Shown here: positions 57,094 through 64,000 of the stretch, one piece after another
Numbering within the stretch: the first letter of the stretch is position 1
Layout: each line of letters begins with the position of its first letter
Source of the DNA: Thiemannella venezuelensis
Lineage (GTDB): Bacteria; Actinomycetota; Actinomycetes; Streptosporangiales; Streptosporangiaceae
NCBI RefSeq assembly: GCF_014203605.1
Contig: NZ_JACHJJ010000028.1
Coordinates: 45,304 to 109,303 of the forward strand
Reading direction: 5' to 3'
Length of the DNA stretch: 64,000 bases
Notes under the pieces: generated by a model
Told to the model about the DNA's origin: nothing
The model's database searches: none
The model's input: only the letters and a program-made list of their open reading frames with translations
Program-made: the position numbers and the translations under genes

Positions 57094-57124
57094 CGTTGAC
57101 TGGGCAACGAATCTCCGGTGAGAT
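57094..57124. promoter_or_regulatory. Operator and promoter between DUF6285 and ACAD genes
   Basis: CGTTG-N6-CAACG (57094-57109) overlaps TTGACT (57096-57101), the -35 of a promoter whose -10, TGAGAT (57119-57124), is 17 bases on. The ACAD ATG follows 6 bases later, so its transcript is leaderless and the palindrome should repress it. Confidence 0.6.
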
Positions 57125-57130
57125 CATCGC

Positions 57131-58321
<1,191 letters not shown>

Positions 58322-58428
58322 GGGACCGGCACGCGGCGCCGGGGCGACCGCCGGGTCCGGCCGTCCGCCGGGTACCGGGGACGGGGCGTGCGGGACGGCG
58401 AGCGGACACGGTACGACGGAGAGGCCCG

Positions 58429-59439
58429 ATGGACAGAGAAGAGATCCTCACCGGCGCGCTCGGCGAGGGCACGGCGGTCGCGGCGGAGGTCCGGCTTCCG
58501 GGCGGGGCGTCCCGCGAGACGTGGGCGCTCGACGCGGTGGACCCCGGCGGCGGCGTCCACGAGCTGATCCTGCGCCTCGACTCGCCCGGTTCCGCTCCGG
58601 GGGCGGGGATCGGGCTGGCCGGAGAGGCCGCGCTGATGCGGGCCGCCGCCGCGGAGGGCGTCCCGGTCCCCCGGATCCTGTCGGCCGGCGAGGCGCACAT
58701 CCTGATGACCCGGGTGGCCGGGGAGACGATCCCCCGCAGGATCCTCCGGGACGAGGCGTTCGCCGCGGTACGGCCCCGCCTGGCGGCCCGGTGCGGGGAG
58801 ATCCTCGCCGCGGTCCACCGCATGCCGCTCTCCTGCCTGCCCGGGACGCCCGCGCCGCCCGAGGCCTCCCCGGATCCCCGGTCCCCGCGGACCGGATCCG
58901 GTCCGCGGGCCGTACCCGCTCCGCAGAGCGCGCCGGACGACCCGCTGGCGGCCTGGCGCGACCTCCTGGACCTGACCGGGCAACCGCACCCGGTCTTCGA
59001 ACTCGCCCTCCGGCGCCTGGCCGCCTCCCGGCCCCCGGGCGACCGGACCACCGTCGTGCACGGCGACTTCCGCAACGGCAACCTGATCATCGCACCCGAC
59101 GGCGTCAGGGCGGTGCTGGACTGGGAGCTGGCCCATGCGGGAGACCCGCTGGAGGACCTCGGCTGGTTGTGCGTGAAGTCGTGGCGGTTCGGCTCACCGC
59201 TGCCGGTCGGCGGGTTCGGTGAGTACGACGAGCTCGTCGAGGCCTACGAGAAGGCGAGCGGATACCGGGTGGATCGGGACGCGCTGCGCTGGTGGGAGAT
59301 CTTCGGCGTGCTCAAGTGGGGCATCATCTGCGTCATGCAGGCCATGCGGCACCTGGGCGGCGGCGCCCGGTCGGTGGAGCTCGCCGCGATCGGCCGCCGC
59401 GTCTGCGAGACCGAATGGGACCTGCTGCGCGTTCTCTGA
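58429..59439 (+). CDS. APH-like phosphotransferase (4-hydroxyacyl-CoA kinase candidate)
   Basis: The 336-residue protein has an aminoglycoside-phosphotransferase fold with the catalytic VVHGDFRNGNLII (Asp) and metal-binding AVLDWELAHAGDPLEDLGW. Such domains are fused to ACAD10/11 in animals and form LvaA in Pseudomonas. Here the kinase and dehydrogenase are separate, 107 bases apart. ATG 58429 follows GGAGAGG. Confidence 0.85.
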   Translation: MDREEILTGALGEGTAVAAEVRLPGGASRETWALDAVDPGGGVHELILRLDSPGSAPGAGIGLAGEAALMRAAAAEGVPVPRILSAGEAHILMTRVAGETIPRRILRDEAFAAVRPRLAARCGEILAAVHRMPLSCLPGTPAPPEASPDPRSPRTGSGPRAVPAPQSAPDDPLAAWRDLLDLTGQPHPVFELALRRLAASRPPGDRTTVVHGDFRNGNLIIAPDGVRAVLDWELAHAGDPLEDLGWLCVKSWRFGSPLPVGGFGEYDELVEAYEKASGYRVDRDALRWWEIFGVLKWGIICVMQAMRHLGGGARSVELAAIGRRVCETEWDLLRVL

Positions 59440-59500
59440 TCCGGGGTCTCCGCCGGTCGCATGGCTCCCGCTCCGGCCGCCCCCGCGTCCCCGCCGCCGC

Positions 59501-61273
59501 TCACGGCTTCAGCGTGAGCCTCTTCCTCGACGCACCCGGGAACACGACGACCAGGTGCTGCTCCTCTCCCGCGTCGTCGACCCGCACGTGGACGCGGAGC
59601 CGGTAGCGGCCCTTCCCCGCGATCGCCAGGTTCGGTATCGGGGCACCGGCGCCCACGCCGTCCCCGTCCATCTCCGGCACGGTGAGCCGGCCGCTGCGGC
59701 TGACGACCGGCACCTCGGTGACCTGGTCCCATCCGGCCGTCCGCCGTGGCGGCGCGGTGCGGAAGGCCTTCACCGTGAGGCACAGATCGATGACGTCCTC
59801 GATGTGCCCGACGAGCACCGCGCTGCCGGCCACCCCGATGAGGGCGTTGTCGTCGTAGAGCTTGTCGATCGCCTGCTCCGCCGCCTCGCCGACCGTTTCG
59901 TCGCCGGGGTCGTGGACCAGATAGCCGTGATCGCCGTCGGCGAACAGGAAGTATTTGGCCGTGGCCTGGACGGCACCCTTCCTCCGGGGCCACGGGTCGC
60001 GGCACTTCGCGTTCTCCTCGGCGACGAAGGCGGTGTTCGCCGCCTCCGTCTCCGCGGTCGACCGCAGCAGCTCGGGGTGGGTCGCGCCGACGATCTCCGG
60101 GCAGATGTAGACGAGGTCCCACGGGTCCGCGCCCCAGGCGGGCCGCGCGCTCCCGGCCCGCGCCAGGATCGCCTCCTGCTCGCCGCGCTCCTTCGCACGG
60201 CACAGCGCCCGCCCGTAGGCGAGGATCTCCTGGTCCGACAGGTCGTCCGGGAACATGGACGAGCCCCCGCTCGCTGTGTCCCGCGCCCGGCACAGGAACG
60301 CGGCCTCGCGTTCCGCAGGCTTCAGGTCGCCGAAGGCGGGCCGGTCGTAGCAGTCCGCCGACCAGCCGCTGTAGGTGAGGTGCGGGGTCCGCTCCGGGTG
60401 GATCAGCGCGATGACCGGCAGTACGGCCACGGCCGCCACCGTGACGCGGACCACGCGCCGCGTGGGCGGAAGGTCCGCCGGGCGGTCCTCAGCGGGCAGT
60501 TCGCGGGCGGTCGCCGCGATCCACACGGTGCTGACGAGCCCCACCGCGTCCACCGCGACCAGCATCGCCAGATCGCCGCTGGAGATCCTTCCGAAGAGAG
60601 CGCCGAGCGGGATCCCCAGCACGTAGACGCCCGCCGACGACCACCCGGCGGCCAGCGTGCCACGGCTCCACCGGCCGTCGCGCCGCTGCCCGACGACCGT
60701 GAGGATGATCGCCGCCACTCCGCCCAGCATCAAGCCCGGTTCGGCGATGCCGCCCGATCCGAGCTCCGGGAGGTCGAGCTCGTCGAGCAGCTCGTTGGCC
60801 GTCCCGGCCAGCTCGACCGCGAACATCGCTCCGGCCGCCGCGCGCAGTACGCGGGACCGCCAGCGGATGACGAGCAGGAAGAGGACGTCGATCGCGGTCC
60901 ACAGCGCGAGCTGGAACGCCGCGTCCACCGCGCCGGGGAGCAGCGCGATCGGATACCACAGCACGAGGGTGTACGCCACCGCCAGATACAGCAGCCGGCG
61001 CAGCGCCCTCGCCCGGCGGTCCAGCGGCCCCGGCGCGGGGGCGCGCAGGATCAGCCACAGGAACGCGGCCTTCACCAGGGCGGCCACGAGCAGTGTCGCA
61101 ACCGTCAGGGTGTCGAACCCGTCGGGTGCGTAGAACTCCGCATAGACCGGCGGCGACCATTCGACGGCCGCCCAGAGCCAGGCGTCGCCGAGCACCAGGC
61201 CCGCGACCGCCGCAGCAAGAACCAGACCTACTAATCCGACCCTGGCAATCCGCCAGAAACCATCCGAAAACAC
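59501..61273 (-). CDS. Large multi-pass membrane protein, function unknown
   Basis: The 590-residue protein has about eight predicted membrane helices in residues 1-280 and then a large soluble domain (about 290-590) with many Cys, Trp and Asp residues and no recognised motif. The soluble part may be extracytoplasmic. I recognise no family. It is monocistronic on the minus strand after the kinase gene. Confidence 0.7.
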   Translation of the reverse strand: MFSDGFWRIARVGLVGLVLAAAVAGLVLGDAWLWAAVEWSPPVYAEFYAPDGFDTLTVATLLVAALVKAAFLWLILRAPAPGPLDRRARALRRLLYLAVAYTLVLWYPIALLPGAVDAAFQLALWTAIDVLFLLVIRWRSRVLRAAAGAMFAVELAGTANELLDELDLPELGSGGIAEPGLMLGGVAAIILTVVGQRRDGRWSRGTLAAGWSSAGVYVLGIPLGALFGRISSGDLAMLVAVDAVGLVSTVWIAATARELPAEDRPADLPPTRRVVRVTVAAVAVLPVIALIHPERTPHLTYSGWSADCYDRPAFGDLKPAEREAAFLCRARDTASGGSSMFPDDLSDQEILAYGRALCRAKERGEQEAILARAGSARPAWGADPWDLVYICPEIVGATHPELLRSTAETEAANTAFVAEENAKCRDPWPRRKGAVQATAKYFLFADGDHGYLVHDPGDETVGEAAEQAIDKLYDDNALIGVAGSAVLVGHIEDVIDLCLTVKAFRTAPPRRTAGWDQVTEVPVVSRSGRLTVPEMDGDGVGAGAPIPNLAIAGKGRYRLRVHVRVDDAGEEQHLVVVFPGASRKRLTLKP

Positions 61274-61411
61274 AGGATGCGATCTTAGTGCGGCACCGCC
61301 GCGCAGGCGGACTCAGGGAAACGGGCGGTCCCGCCCCGCCGATCAGACGCCATGACCTCCGACACGACTTCGAAGGGCCGCGATCCGCCGTCTCCGGAGG
61401 GCGGACCCGTG

Positions 61412-62698
61412 TCAGCCGAGACTCGGTGCCGGGGCGTCCTCCTCCGCCGTCATCCTGGTGACGAGCAGGCGCCAGATGACGAGCTGCAGCAGGGCGAGAG
61501 TCAGGGCGAAGGGCATCAGGGTCCACACGCCGACGCCCTGCGCGACGGCTCCGGCCAGCCAGGGGAACGCGGAGCCCCCGATGACCGACACCCCGTTCAT
61601 AACGCCGATGGCCGTGGGCACCAGCCGGGGCGCGGTCAGTCTCGGCACCACCACCATCGCGGTCGGGAAGAGCGGTCCGAGGAAGAAACCGAGCAGTGCG
61701 AACCCGGCGGCGGCCACCATGGCCACCGGCGCCATCCAGGTCAGCGCGGCGCTCGCCGTGACGCCGAACAGGCACACGAAGGCCATTCCGGTCGCCGTCA
61801 GCCCCAGCCTGGCGGCGACCGGGCTGATCAGGAACCGGCCCAGGGTCAACCCGAGCCAGTAACCGCTGACGGTGTACCCGGCCGCCAGATCCGGCTGCTC
61901 GTACTCCTCGACCATGAAACTGAAGCCCCAGTTGCCCACGCCGATCTCCAGTCCGACGTAGACGGCGAGGAACACCGAGGCCAGCAGCACACCGGGCATC
62001 CTGAGGGCGGCGGCCAGCAGGCCCTTCCCCGGTTTCTCCGAGGCGCCGCCGGGGCCGTCCGAGGTACCGCCAGGCTCGTCGAGGGCCGCCGGCACACCGG
62101 ACTGCGGCTCCTTCCCCTCCGCACGGCCTGCGGCGGCGCCGCTCCCCGGATAGGCCATCAGAAAGCCCGCCGTCAGCGGCAGGCACAGGACGGCCAGCAC
62201 CAGCCAGACGGCCGTCCAGGGCAGGAAACCCAGCATCCAGGCGGCCAGCAGCGGGCCGAGCAGCGCGCCGACGCCGAAGAACGCGTGCAGGTGGTTGAGC
62301 AGGGTCGTGGCCGACGGCAACCGGGTGAGGTGGGCGTTGAGCACGGACTCCAGCACACCGGTCCCGTATCCGGCCATCACCTGCACCGCCACGAGCGCGA
62401 CGAACGGCGGGCGGGTGGCCGTGTACAGCCCGGCCAGCACGAACGCGCCGCCGCCGGCGACGAGCGCGGCCCGGGTGCCGAGACGGTCCACCAGCGACCC
62501 GGCGGTGGCTCCGGCGAGCATGAAGCCCGCGGAGAAGGTGAAGAAGGTGATCCCGATGGTGGTCTTGTCCACGCCGTAATCGTCGATCTGCGCGGGCAGC
62601 AGTACGCCGCCCACCCCGGCGCTCATCCCCACCAGCACGAAGACCGCGTACGCCAAGGCCACCGAGACCCGCCACCGACCATGCAAGACGGACACCAT
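61412..62698 (-). CDS. Major facilitator superfamily transporter
   Basis: The 428-residue protein has 12 predicted membrane helices, with an MFS loop VDRLGTRAALVAGG and a 40-residue Pro/Ser/Gly-rich central linker (PGSGAAAGRAEGKEPQSGVP region). It is a drug or sugar transporter of unknown substrate. ATG 62698 is chosen although the frame is open upstream through the GGAATC repeat. GGGAG lies just before it. Confidence 0.85.
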   Translation of the reverse strand: MVSVLHGRWRVSVALAYAVFVLVGMSAGVGGVLLPAQIDDYGVDKTTIGITFFTFSAGFMLAGATAGSLVDRLGTRAALVAGGGAFVLAGLYTATRPPFVALVAVQVMAGYGTGVLESVLNAHLTRLPSATTLLNHLHAFFGVGALLGPLLAAWMLGFLPWTAVWLVLAVLCLPLTAGFLMAYPGSGAAAGRAEGKEPQSGVPAALDEPGGTSDGPGGASEKPGKGLLAAALRMPGVLLASVFLAVYVGLEIGVGNWGFSFMVEEYEQPDLAAGYTVSGYWLGLTLGRFLISPVAARLGLTATGMAFVCLFGVTASAALTWMAPVAMVAAAGFALLGFFLGPLFPTAMVVVPRLTAPRLVPTAIGVMNGVSVIGGSAFPWLAGAVAQGVGVWTLMPFALTLALLQLVIWRLLVTRMTAEEDAPAPSLG

Positions 62699-62734
62699 GA
62701 CTCCCGGAGAACGGAGGACGGAGGAACCAGAACC

Positions 62735-62758
62735 GGAATCGGAATCGGAATCGGAATC
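62735..62758. repeat. Four GGAATC hexanucleotide repeats
   Basis: GGAATC is repeated at 62735, 62741, 62747 and 62753, just upstream of the MFS ATG and still inside its open frame, where it would encode (SD)n. Six-base changes would keep frame. It is a slippage-prone tract of unknown role. Confidence 0.8.
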
Positions 62759-63111
62759 GGCGGACAGTCGCGGGTGGTACGGCACGCTCCGGCCGCGCCC
62801 TGCGGGCGACGCCAGGTCGCCCAGCCCAAGCCTGGGTGATCACCGCCGTGTTTGTAAAGGGTGCGCCGGACCGCCCCGGCCGCTTCCGGAACAGTGGAAA
62901 GGCCGCTCGCAGAGGGCCTGGCACGCTCCCGGGCGGCCATCGCCCCCGGACAGGGGCGCCCTCCCCGGATGACGGACCAGGACGGTCCCCGATCCCGTCA
63001 CCCCCCCGAGGCTCCGAAGCCCCGAGACCCCTACACCTTTCCGGGAACCGGCCTCCGGGAGCAGGCCACCAGAAAATCGCTCAGCCTGCTGACGCCGTTG
63101 CGGGTGACCCC

Positions 63112-63140
63112 TTGACCGGCCACTTGCATTTTGCAAGTAT
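63112..63140 (+). promoter_or_regulatory. Promoter and operator of the VOC/HxlR operon
   Basis: TTGACC (63112-63117) and AAGTAT (63135-63140) are 17 bases apart. ACTTGCA-TTT-TGCAAGT (63122-63138), a perfect palindrome, fills the spacer and overlaps the -10. The ATG follows 6 bases later, so the mRNA is leaderless and the HxlR protein would repress its own operon. Confidence 0.8.
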
Positions 63141-63146
63141 CAAGTC

Positions 63147-63551
63147 ATGAACTTCTTCGCGAACTTCCCGGTCGCCGATCTCGAACGCTCCAAGGCGTTC
63201 TTCACCGCCCTCGGCTGGAGCATCAACGAGGCCGTCACCGACGACAACGCCGCGTGCTTCATCCTCGATGACGACCTGTACCTGATGGCGCTCCGCCGCG
63301 ACTACTACGCGAGCCTCGGCGACGGCAGCAAGCAGGTCGGCGACCCGGCGACGACCTCGCTGGTCACCTTCGCGTTCGACTTCCCGACCCGTGCCGACGT
63401 GGACGCGTTCGTCGCGAAGGCGGAGGCCGCCGGCGCAAAACTCGGCGGAACGGATGACTACGGCTTCATGTACCAGCGGCAGTTCGAAGACCCGGACGGC
63501 AACCACTTCGCGCCGTTCTGGACGGACCCGGACGGCCCGTCCGCGAAGTGA
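63147..63551 (+). CDS. VOC/glyoxalase-family protein
   Basis: The 134-residue protein has two VOC beta-alpha-beta units (FFANFPVADLERSKAFF, FEDPDGNHFAPFW). It belongs to the glyoxalase/bleomycin-resistance superfamily; relatives often sit beside HxlR regulators and may detoxify aldehydes. The stop overlaps the HxlR start. Confidence 0.9.
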   Translation: MNFFANFPVADLERSKAFFTALGWSINEAVTDDNAACFILDDDLYLMALRRDYYASLGDGSKQVGDPATTSLVTFAFDFPTRADVDAFVAKAEAAGAKLGGTDDYGFMYQRQFEDPDGNHFAPFWTDPDGPSAK

Positions 63552-63847
63552 CGCCCGGCGACAGGGACGGCCTCGCCGCAGCGCTCGAACTCGTCGGCCA
63601 GCGTTGGGCGCTCCTGATCGTCCGCAGCCTCCTCGGCGGCGCCAAGCGCTACGGCGACCTCCAGCGCGAGCTCGGCGCACCCACGAACATCCTCGCCACC
63701 CGGCTGCGGGAACTGCACGCGGCAGACATCCTGTACCGGGTCCCGCTCGCGCACAACGTGCTCGCATACGCCCTCACCGAACGCGGGGCCGCGCTCCGGG
63801 AGAGCATCGACGCCCTGACCCGGTGGGGCGAGGGAGAGCAGCGGTAA
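63548..63847 (+). CDS. HxlR-family regulator
   Basis: The 99-residue protein is a short HxlR winged helix (ALELVGQRWALLIVRSLLGG, YGDLQRELGAPTNILATRLR). It lacks the N-terminal sensor Cys of the HypR type. GTG overlaps the VOC stop (GTGA), so the two genes are coupled. It should bind the palindrome at 63122-63138. Confidence 0.9.
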   Translation: MTPGDRDGLAAALELVGQRWALLIVRSLLGGAKRYGDLQRELGAPTNILATRLRELHAADILYRVPLAHNVLAYALTERGAALRESIDALTRWGEGEQR

Positions 63848-63869
63848 CACGCCACCGGAAAACACGAAA

Positions 63870-63896
63870 GGGGCCGTCCCCTTCCGGGACGGCCCC
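63870..63896. terminator. Strong hairpin after the VOC/HxlR operon
   Basis: GGGGCCGTCCC (63870-63880) and GGGACGGCCCC (63886-63896) pair around a 5-base loop. On the minus strand it is followed by TTTCGTGTTTT, so it may also be a second terminator of the rRNA operon. Confidence 0.8.
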
Positions 63897-63911
63897 CTCC
63901 GAAACACAGAA

Positions 63912-63935
63912 AGGGCCACCCCGAAGGATGGCCCT
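63912..63935 (-). terminator. rRNA operon terminator
   Basis: AGGGCCA and TGGCCCT form a stem that on the minus strand is followed by TTTCTGTGTTTC, just beyond the 5S rRNA 3' end. Confidence 0.8.
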
Positions 63936-63949
63936 CACTGAAAAGATTG

Positions 63950-64000
63950 TCCGGCGGCGACCTACTCTCCCACACCCTCCCGAGTGCAGTACCATCGGCG
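63950..64000 (-). rRNA. rrf: 5S rRNA, 3' part (cut by the window edge)
   Basis: Read on the minus strand, the sequence is the conserved 3' third of bacterial 5S rRNA: GATGGTACTGCACTCGGGAG, then GGGTGTGGGAGAGTAGGTCG, then CCGCCGGAC. The gene continues beyond the window. Confidence 0.92.

Larger units (their letters stand above)
62699..63146. other. 448-base region between the MFS and VOC genes
   Basis: It begins with the hexanucleotide repeat upstream of the MFS start and contains the VOC/HxlR promoter and operator at the right end. The middle (about 62760-63110) shows no convincing gene, RNA or terminator. Confidence 0.5.

Overview
The window is about 70% GC with strongly GC3-biased genes, GTG and TTG starts, many leaderless promoters and actinomycete-only families (DUF5999, GarA, FtsR, ThyX, SigK/RskA). 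It looks like chromosomal DNA of a filamentous actinobacterium, most like Streptosporangiales. The genus is an inference. I see no insertion sequence, phage gene, CRISPR array, tRNA or plasmid function. The right end runs into the 3' end of a 5S rRNA gene, so a ribosomal operon lies just outside.

Layout. 0-5 kb: a Cys-cluster/pentapeptide-repeat protein, then menaquinone genes menD-menC (minus) divergent from menE (plus). 5-9 kb: a small exported protein, an RpoD-family sigma factor, a NERD protein, a small helical protein and a TetR regulator. 9-15 kb: a DUF5999 gene behind a long hairpin-rich leader with a CRP-like site; an HTH regulator coupled to a pyridoxal-reductase-like aldo/keto reductase under a double palindromic operator; a SigK/RskA pair with an autoregulation-type promoter; a TPR protein. 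15-24.5 kb: a conserved actinobacterial core block on the minus strand (cardiolipin synthase-type enzyme, ManC, GarA, FtsR, DUF151 nuclease, ResR-like MerR regulator, glycine-riboswitch-controlled gcvP). 24.5-30 kb: TPP-riboswitch-controlled thiC, a membrane protein, a NarL two-component system and a PmtA-like methyltransferase.

30-45 kb: accessory metabolism, with an acyl-CoA dehydrogenase/SRPBCC pair, APC permease and Lrp regulator, enoyl-CoA hydratase and esterase, a PuuD homologue lacking its nucleophile, a globin-reductase fusion, a BNR-repeat protein, thyX, small membrane proteins, an ABC exporter with a MarR regulator, and an amidohydrolase. 45-48.5 kb: a fused TrpE-TrpG anthranilate synthase behind a textbook Trp-codon attenuator whose leader peptide appears leaderless; then an SGNH hydrolase. 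48.5-64 kb: a CocE-type hydrolase, GH16-like protein, WYL regulator, SDR, a VOC/carboxymuconolactone decarboxylase pair, a DUF3311/SSS transporter, a DUF6285 + ACAD11-like dehydrogenase + APH-like kinase module, a large membrane protein, an MFS transporter, a VOC/HxlR pair and 5S rRNA.

Most interesting: (1) the DUF6285/ACAD/kinase module, which resembles the 4-hydroxyacyl-CoA (levulinate-type) phosphorylation-elimination pathway; (2) the complete trp attenuator; (3) the structured leader of the DUF5999 gene; (4) the double operator before the regulator/PdxI-like operon; (5) apparent pseudoenzyme domains in ManC and the PuuD homologue.
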